Counted from the first letter of the stretch, positions 17,190 to 25,721 are shown. The stretch is DNA of 36,968 nucleotides from Pseudomonadota bacterium (GCA_023423995.1 JAFAEL010000075.1:1-36968), one strand, 5' to 3'. Numbers and translations: made by a program. Notes: generated by a model not told the origin, from the sequence alone.

Positions 17190-18323
17190 TCAGGCCGGGA
17201 CCAGCGGAAGGACGTGGTTGTCCCAGGCTTCCCGGCCGAGCAAAGGGGCGCCGAAGCGGGAGAGGTCCCGGCTGCCCGCCCCGGCCAGGTAGGTGCCGCC
17301 GTGGCCGGACGTGACGACGAAGAGCTCGGAGGCGCCGAGGCCTGGCGCGGCTGCCGCAAGGCCGCAGACATCCGCCAGTTTCCGGTGGCCGAGATACCGG
17401 CCACTCGCCCGCTCCCAGAACGCGACCGTGCCGCCCTTCGGTGAGGTCGCCGCGACGATGCGCTCGGAGCCGCTCAGCGCGACGGAGCCGACATAGTTGT
17501 CGAGTGCCGCGAGATCGTCCTCCGGCATCTCGAGGAAGCGGGCCCGGCCGTCCGGATCGAAGAGACCGACGAGCAGCGGACCCTCGTCCGGGGCGCCTTC
17601 CCACTGGCAGGCGAAGGCCGCCTGCCCGTCGGCCGCGATCGCGAGGTGGCGGATGCTGAGGCCGCGCAGCTCCGGCCCGAGCTCGACGACATGGCGCGGG
17701 TCGCCGCCCTTCAGGTCCACCACGGCGAGGCTCGGCCGCATCGTCTCGGGGTTCAGGATCTCGCGCCCGGTCTCCGGCTGCGTGCGCGTCCCGCCATTGG
17801 CGACCAGCATCGTGCCGGACGGCAGCAGGCCGAGATCATGCGGCCCGAGCCCGTGGGTCGGCATCTCGCCGACCCGGACATATTCGGCGTTAGCGTCGTA
17901 GATGCCGAGCACGCCCTGGCCGCTCGCGATGTCGTTCTCCGTCGCGTAGAGGAGCCGTCCATCCGGCGAGTAGGCGCCATGGCCGAAGAAGTGCCGGCCG
18001 GGGGGCGAGGTGACGACCCGCCGGACCTCGCCCGTTCTCCGGTCGATGATCGCCGCCCAGTTCCCCGGCCGGCGGGCGAAGACGACGATCTCGGCCGCGT
18101 TCGGCCGGGCCGTGGCATCGTGGCCGCGGTCCGGCAGGCGCGTCGAGAAGAGGAGCCGCCCGTCGAGGTCGAAGGCGTTCACGGCCGCCCCGTCCCGCTC
18201 GGAGGTTGGCATGGCGGCCGAGATGAAGACCGGCGGCGCAGCTCCCGCCCGGGCCGTTCCGGCCCCGAGCCCGGAAGCGAGCGTGGCGCCGAGCTGTGCC
18301 AGGAAGGTGCGGCGCTCGATCAT
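17190..18323 (-). CDS. DUF1513 domain protein, Tat-exported
   Basis: A 377-residue protein with a twin-arginine signal (MIERRTFLAQLG, matching RRxFL). Beta-propeller-like repeats follow (GAYSPDGRLLYATEND, GPHDLGLLPSGTMLVANGG, IRHLAIAADGQAAFACQW, NYVGSVALSGSERIVAATSPKGGTVAFWE). DUF1513 proteins are a regular last member of imelysin/di-heme oxidoreductase clusters; their biochemical role is unknown but the fold and location suggest a periplasmic scaffold or electron partner. The ATG at 18323 follows the imelysin stop by 1 base and has GGGGA upstream; an ATG at 18335 would overlap the previous gene. It converges on the copper ATPase, stops 5 bp apart. Confidence 0.9.
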   Translation of the reverse strand: MIERRTFLAQLGATLASGLGAGTARAGAAPPVFISAAMPTSERDGAAVNAFDLDGRLLFSTRLPDRGHDATARPNAAEIVVFARRPGNWAAIIDRRTGEVRRVVTSPPGRHFFGHGAYSPDGRLLYATENDIASGQGVLGIYDANAEYVRVGEMPTHGLGPHDLGLLPSGTMLVANGGTRTQPETGREILNPETMRPSLAVVDLKGGDPRHVVELGPELRGLSIRHLAIAADGQAAFACQWEGAPDEGPLLVGLFDPDGRARFLEMPEDDLAALDNYVGSVALSGSERIVAATSPKGGTVAFWERASGRYLGHRKLADVCGLAAAAPGLGASELFVVTSGHGGTYLAGAGSRDLSRFGAPLLGREAWDNHVLPLVPA

Positions 18324-18324
18324 C

Positions 18325-19422
18325 TCAATCCCCATCCTGGCTGTTGAAGCCGATGGTGACGTCGAGGCCCTCCGACAGCGCCGGCCCCGAGACCTCCCGG
18401 GCGGAGCCCACCGCATCGCGCAGGAGGACGAGGCGCATCCGCCCCGCCCGGTCGCCCGCGAGCTGCCCGATCGGGACGGGCTGCCCGGCAAGGCCGTCGG
18501 CGAGCGAACGCGCCGTGGCGAAGCCGGCCACCGCGCCCGGCAGGCGCTCGTCATCATGCGCGAGCGCCGCCCGGATGAAGGCCTCGGCGGCCTCCAGGTT
18601 GATCCGGATGGCGCGCAGCGAGCGGCCGGAGCGCCAGCCCTCCGCCAGGAGCGGGCGCGTCTCGTCCGGGTCCTTGCCCAGCACCGTGTTGATCTTCGCG
18701 TCCTGGATCACCTCCAGGGTCGCGAGGTGGTCGGTCGCGAGGCGGGTCAGGTTCTCCCGCGCCTCGTCGGGGCTCGCCTTTTCCCAGCGGGCGAGTTCGG
18801 GGCCTGTCCAGGCCGCCAGCACCTCGTTCGCGATCCGCTCGAGGCCCTCCGCGATGGCGAGGCCGAGTTCGCGCCGGCGCGCCCCCGCCGGCGTGGAAGC
18901 CGCGAGTTCCCGGCCCGCAGCCGCGGCGCCGCCCTCCTTCTCTCCGTAGATGAGGCGCTCCAGCGCCGTCAGGCCCTGCCCGGCGACGCTCGCCCGCCGC
19001 AGGCGCTCGGGCGTGATCGGCTCTTCCCCGGCGAGAAGCGACGCCAGGGCCCGGCTCACGGCATTCCGGCGCTCGGGCCAATGCGCCATGCGCTCGTAGC
19101 GGTTGTCCTCGGCGATCGGACCCGAGCGGATGTCCTCGGCGGCAGACCAGGCGTCGGCCGCGGCCTGGTAGGCAGCCTTCACGCCGTCCGTGCCCGTGCC
19201 GGGCTTGGCCCGGAACGCGCGCCAGGCGGCGGCCTGCCGGTCCGTGGCGTCGGCGAGCGCCCGGTACTGCGGAATGACCAGCTCGCGGGCGATGTGGAGG
19301 GAGATGTCGCGCTGGGACCTCTTTCCGGTTTCCTGCGCCAAGGAGGGCCCGGAGGGCAGGAGAGCCATGGCGCCGAGCAGCGCGAGGGTGCCACGGCGGG
19401 TCGAAAGGCCAGTCTTCGTCAT
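18325..19422 (-). CDS. Imelysin-family (M75-like) periplasmic protein, second copy
   Basis: A 365-residue exported protein: signal peptide MTKTGLSTRRGTLALLGAMALLPSG, then the imelysin fold (HIARELVIPQYRALADATDRQAAAWRAF, AAYQAAADAWSAAEDIRSGP). Imelysins, named after a peptidase, are now seen mainly as periplasmic metal-binding proteins of iron uptake. The GxHxxE motif of the family is altered here: GLTALERLIYG has Thr where the His is expected, so the usual metal ligand is missing. This copy may be structural or bind a different ligand. The ATG overlaps the di-heme gene's stop by 4 bases (ATGA). Confidence 0.9.
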   Translation of the reverse strand: MTKTGLSTRRGTLALLGAMALLPSGPSLAQETGKRSQRDISLHIARELVIPQYRALADATDRQAAAWRAFRAKPGTGTDGVKAAYQAAADAWSAAEDIRSGPIAEDNRYERMAHWPERRNAVSRALASLLAGEEPITPERLRRASVAGQGLTALERLIYGEKEGGAAAAGRELAASTPAGARRRELGLAIAEGLERIANEVLAAWTGPELARWEKASPDEARENLTRLATDHLATLEVIQDAKINTVLGKDPDETRPLLAEGWRSGRSLRAIRINLEAAEAFIRAALAHDDERLPGAVAGFATARSLADGLAGQPVPIGQLAGDRAGRMRLVLLRDAVGSAREVSGPALSEGLDVTIGFNSQDGD

Positions 19423-20609
19423 AGGGAGCTCACGAAGGCGAGAAGGCGCTCGCGATCAAGCGGCGAGAGCGCACGAAAGCGGGCGCGGGCCGAGGCGGCC
19501 TCGCCGCCGTGATGCGCGATGGCGTCCGCGACCGTGCGGGCGCGCCCGTCATGCAGGAGGCCGGCGCCGCCGGCGATCGTCTCGGCAATGCCCCAGAGCG
19601 GCGCCGTGCGCCATTCCGTGGGTGCGACGCCGGGCTCGGTGGCGCCGCCATCAAGCTCCGGGCCGAGATCGTGCAGGAGGAGGTCCGTATAGGCCGCGAC
19701 AGCCCCCCTTGCGGAAGGCAGGCTCGGCCTGTGGCACATGGCGCAACCGGTGGCCTCAAAGAGCGCGGAACCGGCCGGATCCGCGGCCTTGGTTTCCGGG
19801 GCGGGCCTCGCGGCCAGGAAGCGGGTCAGGAGGTCGACGAGCTCCGCCGCGATCTCGGGCTTGCCGTCCTCCGCGCCCGTCGGTGCGGCGAGGCATGCCG
19901 GCTGCGCGGGTGTGCAATCGCCGGCCGGCCTGTTCCGCCCCGGTGTGGACATGCCGAGGTCGAGCTCGAAGGCCGCCTCGACCTGCTCGGCGAGCGTCGG
20001 CAGCGATGCCTTGAGGCCGAACCGTCCGAGCCGGCGGCTTCCGTCGGGGGCGGAGAGCCAGTTCGGCCGGCCGCGGATTCCGTCCGGGCTGCGGCCCTGC
20101 TCGTCCGCGATCGCCAGGATGGCGCGCTCGGGCACCTGTTCGAGAAGGCCGAGGCCGGAGAGGGCGGGAGCGAGCCGGGCGCCGACCCGGGTCGTCGGTG
20201 CGATCGGCCCGTAGGCGAGGTCCCGCGCCGCGTAGCCGGAACCGGCCCGGACCGCCCGCCCCTCCCCCGGCACGCCGGGCAGGCCGGACGTCTGGAGCTG
20301 CGTCCCGTAGACCGGATCGGGCCGCCCATCCCGGTCGGAGAGGCGGAGCACGAGGTTCTCGCCCAGCACGACCTCGGCCGCGTCCAGGCGGACGGGCTGG
20401 CGGGCCATGCCGCCATGGCAGGCGAGGCAGGAGCGCGCATTGTGCAGCGGCCCGAGGCCGTCATTTGCGCGTGTCGAGGAAGGTGCGGGCACCCAGGCCC
20501 GCTTGAACAGGGCCGCACCGATCGCCCGGTCGAGGTCGCCTGCCGCGCCGGCGGCCGCCGCAGCCAGGCACAACGGGACGAGCAGCACGACGGCGGAGAG
20601 GCGCCGCAT
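19419..20609 (-). CDS. Di-heme oxidoreductase (thiol oxidoreductase-like, DUF1111)
   Basis: A 396-residue periplasmic c-type cytochrome: signal peptide MRRLSAVVLLVPLCLAAAAAG, then two CxxCH heme sites, SCLACHGG near the N-terminus and GCAMCHRP in the second half. Other family marks are DGRPDPVYGTQLQ, DGIRGRPNW, RFGLKASLPTLAEQ, TEWRTAPLWGI and LLHDGRARTVADAIAHHGGEA. The family is related to di-heme peroxidases but often called thiol oxidoreductase. In imelysin clusters it is thought to handle electrons for iron reduction or oxidation. It overlaps the multicopper oxidase stop by ATGA at its start and the second imelysin by ATGA at its end. Confidence 0.93.
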   Translation of the reverse strand: MRRLSAVVLLVPLCLAAAAAGAAGDLDRAIGAALFKRAWVPAPSSTRANDGLGPLHNARSCLACHGGMARQPVRLDAAEVVLGENLVLRLSDRDGRPDPVYGTQLQTSGLPGVPGEGRAVRAGSGYAARDLAYGPIAPTTRVGARLAPALSGLGLLEQVPERAILAIADEQGRSPDGIRGRPNWLSAPDGSRRLGRFGLKASLPTLAEQVEAAFELDLGMSTPGRNRPAGDCTPAQPACLAAPTGAEDGKPEIAAELVDLLTRFLAARPAPETKAADPAGSALFEATGCAMCHRPSLPSARGAVAAYTDLLLHDLGPELDGGATEPGVAPTEWRTAPLWGIAETIAGGAGLLHDGRARTVADAIAHHGGEAASARARFRALSPLDRERLLAFVSSL

Positions 20610-22156
20610 CAGGCCACCCTCAGGTAGCCCATCATGCCGTATTCGAGGTGCTCCAGGATGTGGCAATGGAGCATCCAGTCCCCGGGTGCCGCCGTGAAGG
20701 CGACCTCGACCCGCTCGCGCGGATTGATCAGGACGGTGTCGGCGAGATGCCGCGGCATCGCCTTCTGCCGCGAATAGGACAGCACCTCGAATGTGTGCCC
20801 GTGGAAGTGGATCGGGTGCGGATGGGGCGTCGTGTTGATCCACTCGGCCAGGTAGGGCCGGCCGGCCACCAGCCCGCCGAGGGGCGGCGGCAGGGCCGCG
20901 TTGGGGCCGGACGGCCACGGCACCTTGTTGATCGCCCAGAGGCTCGTGTCTTTGACGCAGAGATTGTCCAGCAGGACCTTGGCCAGCGGATCGCCGGGAG
21001 GCAGCCCGGCCGCAATCTCGGCCGCCGCATCCTGGCCGGAACTCGCCCCGAAGGTGAAGCTCAGGCGCTCCGCCGCACCCGGATCGGCAGGCCGCGGCAC
21101 CACGGAGGCGTAGAGCGGCCGGGGATCGAAGGCGGGGCGCCCGAGACGCGGTCCCGAAGCCGTCAATTCCGCCGCGAGCCATGGCTCGGCCGAGCCGTAA
21201 TCCATCACCCGCAGGGTCTGGCCGGCGCGTGCGGGTGCCTGGATCAGGAGATCGGCTCGCATGGCCGGGCCGAGCCGCCAGACGCCGTCCTGGAGGTCGT
21301 TGAGGGAGACGGGCTGCAGCGCATGGCCGTCCGTCGCGATCAGGGCCGCTTCGCCGCCTTCGACGCCGAGTTGCAGGATGCGGGTGGGGTCCACGTTCAG
21401 CACCCGCAGGCGCACGAGGCCGCCCGTGGGCACGCTCGCCCGCATGGGACCGGCCTGCCCGTTCGTCCCCCGCACCGTGCCGAAGGTGCCGGCGCGCCCC
21501 GCCCCCTCCTTCGTGTCGAAGGGAAGAAAGGTGCCGCCGTCGTCCAGCCGCCAATCCTTGACGGCGAGGACGAGGTCCGAATCCGCATAGCCGTCCGGGG
21601 CGTCGCCCTCGACGATCAGCACGGCCATGAGGCCACGGCCGGACTGACCGGATTCGTCGCAGTGCGGGTGGAGGAAGAACGTCCCGGTATCCTCCAGCGG
21701 GACGTCGTAGGCGAAGCTTTCGCCCGGCTGCACGGGCGGCTGGGTCAAGTACGGGACGCCATCCATGCCGTTCGGCACCCGGATCCCGTGCCAGTGGATG
21801 GAGGTGTGGACGGGCAGCCGGTTCTCCAGCCGCGCCCGGATGCGGTCGCCGACCCGGGTCCGGATGACCGGTATGACGGGCTGCCCCGGGCGACCGAAGG
21901 ACCAGAGCCGGCTTTGCGGCCGGCCGGGTCCCAGCACGGCACCCTCCCGCTCGGCCGCCACGAGCGTCATCTCGTGCGTGCGGGCCGGAAGATCGGACGG
22001 GGGCCGAACGGGAAGGCCGCCGAGGCGGTCGTCGGCCGCCGCCCGCACGGTCTGGACGAAGGGCGCGGCGCAGAGGGCCGCTGCCGCCGCCGCACTCCCT
22101 CCCAGGAGCCCCCTCCGGGTCAGCCGCTTCGGCGAAGGGCGCTCCGCGCGGGGCAA
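20609..22156 (-). CDS. Multicopper oxidase, Tat-exported
   Basis: A 515-residue laccase-like enzyme with a Tat-type signal (LTRRGLLGGSAAAAAALCAAP). All four copper-ligand motifs are present: SIHWHGIRVPNGMDG, FFLHPHCDESGQSG, HPHPIHFHGHTFEV and MLHCHILEHLEYGMMG; the last supplies the type 1 Cys-His-Met site. It probably oxidises Fe(II), Cu(I) or phenolic substrates in the periplasm. The start is TTG two bases after the imelysin stop. The gene sits inside an imelysin/di-heme cluster, an uncommon position, and faces a copper ATPase across the operon. A ferroxidase role is inferred from context, not shown. Confidence 0.93.
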   Translation of the reverse strand: MPRAERPSPKRLTRRGLLGGSAAAAAALCAAPFVQTVRAAADDRLGGLPVRPPSDLPARTHEMTLVAAEREGAVLGPGRPQSRLWSFGRPGQPVIPVIRTRVGDRIRARLENRLPVHTSIHWHGIRVPNGMDGVPYLTQPPVQPGESFAYDVPLEDTGTFFLHPHCDESGQSGRGLMAVLIVEGDAPDGYADSDLVLAVKDWRLDDGGTFLPFDTKEGAGRAGTFGTVRGTNGQAGPMRASVPTGGLVRLRVLNVDPTRILQLGVEGGEAALIATDGHALQPVSLNDLQDGVWRLGPAMRADLLIQAPARAGQTLRVMDYGSAEPWLAAELTASGPRLGRPAFDPRPLYASVVPRPADPGAAERLSFTFGASSGQDAAAEIAAGLPPGDPLAKVLLDNLCVKDTSLWAINKVPWPSGPNAALPPPLGGLVAGRPYLAEWINTTPHPHPIHFHGHTFEVLSYSRQKAMPRHLADTVLINPRERVEVAFTAAPGDWMLHCHILEHLEYGMMGYLRVA

Positions 22157-22158
22157 GG

Positions 22159-23439
22159 TCAGTGCTTCTTTCCGACCTTGCTCGGGTCGTCCAGGCTGTC
22201 CGAGTTGCCGACCGAGATCTTGAGGCCGAGCTTGGCGACCACCGCCTCGACGGCGCGGGTCTGCGCGATGAGGGCGTCGATCGCCTCCTGGATGATGCGG
22301 TTCCCTTCGGCGTTGCCCTCGCCGATCATCTGGTCATAGGCCTCGGTACCGGCATCCGCCCGCGCCTTGATGGCCATGAGCTTCTCGGAGGCGGTCTTCA
22401 TCGCGGCCTCCAGCCGCTGCGCCTCCTCGGGAGCCTTGGCGGCGGCGAGCTGCAGGATCGAGGGGCCTTCCACGACCGTGCCGTCCGGCCGGGCGTAGCG
22501 GCCGTGGACGATCGCCACCATGCCGACCTGGTCGTACCAGTGCGAGTTGTGGGTGTTGTCGGCGAAGCAGTCGTGCTCCTCCTCCGGATCGTGGAGGATG
22601 AGGCCGAGCTTCATGCGCTCGCCCGCGAGCTCGCCGTAGGAGAGCGAGCCGATGCCGGTGAGGATCGTGGCGAGCCCGCCATTCTCGTCCTGCTTGGCGA
22701 GATCGGCCGCGGCCTTGCCGCCCGGCGCCCAGAGCTTCGCCATCGCCCCGACATCCTCCGCCAGGAGTTCGGTCGCGGCCTTCAGGTAGTCCCGCCGGCG
22801 ATCGCAGTTCTTGTTGGTGCAGGCCTTCAGCGAGTAATCCGTGGCGGGCCGCTTGCCCGCCCCGGGGCCGGTCCCGTTGAGGTCCTGGCCCCAGAGGAGA
22901 AACTCGATCGCGTGGTAGCCGGTCGCGACATTCGCCTCGACGCCGCCCGCCTCGTGCAGGCGCTCCAGCAGCTTCTTGTCGATCTTGCTCGCATCGATCT
23001 GGTTGCGGCCGACCCGGATGCGCTTGTTGGCGATGATGTTGGCGCGGAACAGCGGGTTGTCGTCGGAGCTCTCGCCGTAGCTGGAGGTGTCGACGTAATC
23101 GATCAGCCCCTCATCCAGCGGCCAAGCGTTCACCTTGCCCTCGAGCTCGTCGACCGCCTTGTTGCCGAAGCGGAACCCCTCCGTCTGCTGGTAGGGCACG
23201 CGCGCCTTGAGCCAGGCCTCGCGGGCGGCCTTCAGGGTGTCTCCCGTCGGGTTCGCCAGGAACGCGTCGATGCTCTTCTTGAGGTCGCGCGTTCCCTGGG
23301 CGGCGTCGTCGTACATGGCACGCGCGATCGCCACATAGGTGCCGAGCACCGCCTTAGGCTCGGGCGCCTGTGCGATGGCAGGGGTTCCACAGGTCGCCGC
23401 CACGACGGCAGCGAGACATAAGCGACGCACAAGGCCCAC
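22159..23439 (-). CDS. Imelysin-family iron-regulated protein (IrpA-like), first copy
   Basis: A 426-residue exported protein: signal peptide ending near GTPAIA-QAPEP, then the imelysin/M75 fold (VLGTYVAIARAMYDDAAQGTRDL, AAREAWLKARVPYQQTEGFRFG). The family motif is intact: GYHAIEFLLWGQDLNGTGPGAGKRPATDY holds GxHxxE. KACTNKNCDRRRDYL gives two cysteines, and HDPEEEHDCFADNTHNSHWYDQVGM is the second conserved block typical of IrpA-like proteins. It is predicted to bind iron in the periplasm. The start is GTG with GGGGAG about 7 nt upstream on the minus strand. It leads a five-gene operon; each later gene overlaps or abuts the previous one. Confidence 0.93.
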   Translation of the reverse strand: MGLVRRLCLAAVVAATCGTPAIAQAPEPKAVLGTYVAIARAMYDDAAQGTRDLKKSIDAFLANPTGDTLKAAREAWLKARVPYQQTEGFRFGNKAVDELEGKVNAWPLDEGLIDYVDTSSYGESSDDNPLFRANIIANKRIRVGRNQIDASKIDKKLLERLHEAGGVEANVATGYHAIEFLLWGQDLNGTGPGAGKRPATDYSLKACTNKNCDRRRDYLKAATELLAEDVGAMAKLWAPGGKAAADLAKQDENGGLATILTGIGSLSYGELAGERMKLGLILHDPEEEHDCFADNTHNSHWYDQVGMVAIVHGRYARPDGTVVEGPSILQLAAAKAPEEAQRLEAAMKTASEKLMAIKARADAGTEAYDQMIGEGNAEGNRIIQEAIDALIAQTRAVEAVVAKLGLKISVGNSDSLDDPSKVGKKH

Positions 23440-23829
23440 GATTTGCTCCCCAGGTCTCAGTTCGGCAGACGGTCGTCTCAGATCTCACGGGCGAAGTTTT
23501 TGCCCGTGTCGCGTCGAACTGGCCCCGTCCGTTGCACTCCGGAGGCAAGCGGGTCAAGTCAAACGGGCACTCTCGCATCCAACTGCTACAATCCGCCCCG
23601 CGATATCCAAGTAGCTCCACGCCACAACTCAGACCTGAATCTGCATAGATTGTATTTTTTCTAATCAAAAATCTAAGGCGCGCGCTGGATCTACAGAACG
23701 CGACCAAGCCGGGGCGCCGTCGCGACAACGGGGCCTGCCGCGATGCGAGCGTCTTGCGTCCCGTGCCGGCTTGGCGGATGTCTGGGCAAAAGGAGCAGCG
23801 GCCGGCCCAAGGCCGCCGCGGAGGAAACG
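23440..23829. other. 390-bp divergent intergenic region upstream of the imelysin operon and the FAD hydroxylase
   Basis: This must contain promoters for both flanking units. Its GC content drops sharply: 23640-23675 holds long A and T runs, the most AT-rich spot in the window, with an imperfect inverted repeat TTTTCTAATCAAAA. A hairpin (23486-23508) and a small repeat AGACG-GT-CGTCT (23467-23478) lie in the likely leader of the imelysin operon. I see no convincing Fur, Irr or RirA box, and small open frames here look non-coding. Confidence 0.5.
23486..23508 (-). promoter_or_regulatory. Hairpin in the leader of the imelysin operon
   Basis: CACGGGC (23486-23492) pairs with GCCCGTG (23502-23508) across a 9-nt loop. 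Read on the minus strand, the loop is A-rich. It lies about 47 bp upstream of the first imelysin start. It is too short of a trailing U-run to be a normal terminator; it could be a leader structure or an operator. Function unknown. Confidence 0.4.
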
Positions 23830-25500
23830 ATGGCGTCCTACGAGTACAGGCCGTTCCCCTACCGGCGTGCGCCCGAACTGGACGGGACGACGGGCGAATA
23901 CCCGGTGGCGATCGTCGGGGCTGGCCCCGTCGGGCTCTCGGCCGCCATCGATCTTGCGCTGCGCGGCGTGCCGAGCGTGGTCCTCGACGACAACGACGTG
24001 GTGTCGGTCGGAAGCCGCGCGATCTGCTGGGCGAAGCGCACGCTCGAGATCTTCGACCGCCTCGGCGTCGGCGACCGCATGGTGGCGAAGGGCGTGACCT
24101 GGAAGCTCGGCCGCTTTTACCATGGCGACCGGGAGATCTCCTCGATCGATCTTCTGCCGGAGCCCGGCCACAAGATGCCGGCCTTCGTCAACCTGCAGCA
24201 ATACTACGTCGAGCAGTACCTGGTTGAGCGCGCGGGGGATTTCCCGGATCTGATCGACCTGCGCTGGAAGAACAAGGTGACGGGGATCGAAGCCTCGGAT
24301 GCAGGCGTCCGCCTCGACGTCGAGACGCCGGACGGGCCCTACGGATTGCGGGCGCAGTGGGTCATCGCCGCGGACGGCGCCCGCTCCCCCATTCGGAAGG
24401 CCCTCGGCCTGGAGCTCGTGGGCCAGCTCTTCGAGGAGCGTTTCCTCATCGTGGACGTCAGGCTTCCGGCCGAGCGCCCCAACGAGCGGCATTTCTGGTT
24501 CCGGCCGAACTTCGACCCGGGGGAGAGCGTGCTCGTCCACCGCCAGCCCGACAGCGTCTACCGCGTCGACTTTCAGCTCGGGCCGCAGGCCGATCCCGAG
24601 GCGGAGCGGCGCGCGGAACGCGTCAAGGAGCGCGTGGAGGCGGTGTTCGGGAAGGGCGTCGCCTACGAGCTCGAATGGGCGTCGGTCTACATGTTCAGGT
24701 GCGCCCGGCTCGACCGCCTCGTGCATGGCAGGGTGATCTTCGCCGGCGACAGCGCCCACGTGGTCTCGCCCTTCGGGGCGCGCGGCGGGAATGGCGGCAT
24801 CCAGGACATCGACAACCTGGCCTGGAAGCTGGCGCTCGTGGTGACGGGCGAGGCGCAACCGGAGCTCATGGCGAGCTATGACGAGGAGCGCGGGCGCGGA
24901 GCGGACGAGAACGTCCTGAACTCCGCCCGGACGACCCGATTCATGACGCCGAAGACGGCCGTCGAGCGGGCCTACCGGGACGCCGTCCTGGCGCTCGCCG
25001 CCGAGCATCCCTCCGCTCGCAGCCTCGTCAATGGAGGCCGCCTGTCCCGGCCCTGCATGCTCGACGGCTTCGCCCTCCAGAGCCCGGACGAGACCCGGCT
25101 CCCCGAGATGACGCGCCCCGGGGCCAGTTGCCCGGACGCGCCGATGGAGGACAGCGAAGGCCGGAGTTGCTGGCTGCTCAACGCCCTCGGCGATGGCTTT
25201 ACGGCGATGGTCTTCGTGGACGACGAGGAAGGCGCCGCGCAGAGCTGGCCGGCGCTCCCGCCGGAGATGCGCCTGCTCGCCATCGCGCCGCGGGCGCTCG
25301 GGCGAAGCACGGTCCCCACCCTCGTGGATGCCGAAGGGATCGCGCGGGAACGGTATGGCGGAGGGCCCGGCGTGACCTACCTCATCCGCCCTGACCAGCA
25401 CGTCGCTGCGCGGTTCGACCGCTTCGATCCTGCGGCGCTCCAGCGCGCCCATGCCCGGGCGACGGGCCGCCTCGACGAGCCCGCGAGGGCAGCGGCATGA
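23830..25500 (+). CDS. FAD-dependent aromatic hydroxylase (MhpA/PheA-like)
   Basis: A 556-residue class A flavoprotein monooxygenase. It has the dinucleotide-binding motif VAIVGAGPVGLSAAIDLALRG (GAGPVG at 30-35), the DG-type motif WVIAADGARSPIRKALG (D182) and the FAD/ribityl motif VIFAGDSAHVVSPFGARGGNGGIQDIDNLAWKL (D307). A thioredoxin-like C-terminal domain follows. The family includes 3-(3-hydroxyphenyl)propionate hydroxylase and pentachlorophenol-type hydroxylases; the substrate here is unknown. The ATG at 23830 is preceded by GGAGG with about 6 nt spacing, whereas the longer frame starting at 23743 has no good site. The stop overlaps the DUF2783 start by ATGA, so the pair is co-translated. 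Confidence 0.92.
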   Translation: MASYEYRPFPYRRAPELDGTTGEYPVAIVGAGPVGLSAAIDLALRGVPSVVLDDNDVVSVGSRAICWAKRTLEIFDRLGVGDRMVAKGVTWKLGRFYHGDREISSIDLLPEPGHKMPAFVNLQQYYVEQYLVERAGDFPDLIDLRWKNKVTGIEASDAGVRLDVETPDGPYGLRAQWVIAADGARSPIRKALGLELVGQLFEERFLIVDVRLPAERPNERHFWFRPNFDPGESVLVHRQPDSVYRVDFQLGPQADPEAERRAERVKERVEAVFGKGVAYELEWASVYMFRCARLDRLVHGRVIFAGDSAHVVSPFGARGGNGGIQDIDNLAWKLALVVTGEAQPELMASYDEERGRGADENVLNSARTTRFMTPKTAVERAYRDAVLALAAEHPSARSLVNGGRLSRPCMLDGFALQSPDETRLPEMTRPGASCPDAPMEDSEGRSCWLLNALGDGFTAMVFVDDEEGAAQSWPALPPEMRLLAIAPRALGRSTVPTLVDAEGIARERYGGGPGVTYLIRPDQHVAARFDRFDPAALQRAHARATGRLDEPARAAA

Positions 25501-25721
25501 CGTCAGGACCTGTCATTCCCTTCGACGGACGGGGCGACGAGCTGTACGAGGCCCTCATCGACGCCCATGCGGGTCTCGACCCCGAGCAGAGCCTCGCCCT
25601 CCACGCGCGCCTCGTCCTCCTGCTCGCCGGCGAGATCGGCGACCCGGAGCGGGTGCTTACCCTGATCGCGCGGGCAAGGGACCCGCTGGGGGCACCACAG
25701 AACGGGCGCCGGGAACCCTAG
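25497..25721 (+). CDS. DUF2783 family protein
   Basis: A 74-residue protein: DELYEALIDAHAGLDPEQSLALHARLVLLLAGEIGDPERVLTLIARAR. The ALxxAHxGLxxEQSxALxARLVLLLAxxIGD pattern is the DUF2783 signature. This family is found almost always directly after an FAD-dependent monooxygenase, as here, so it is probably a small partner or stabilising subunit; the mechanism is unknown. The ATG overlaps the hydroxylase stop by 4 bases. Confidence 0.9.
   Translation: MTSGPVIPFDGRGDELYEALIDAHAGLDPEQSLALHARLVLLLAGEIGDPERVLTLIARARDPLGAPQNGRREP

Noticed and set aside
15025..17604. 859-residue open frame antisense to the copper ATPase
   Set aside because: Composition is that of a shadow frame and it overlaps the whole conserved ATPase core.
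23440..23829. Fur or Irr box upstream of the imelysin operon
   Set aside because: AT-rich inverted repeats are present but none matches a known box well enough to name it.
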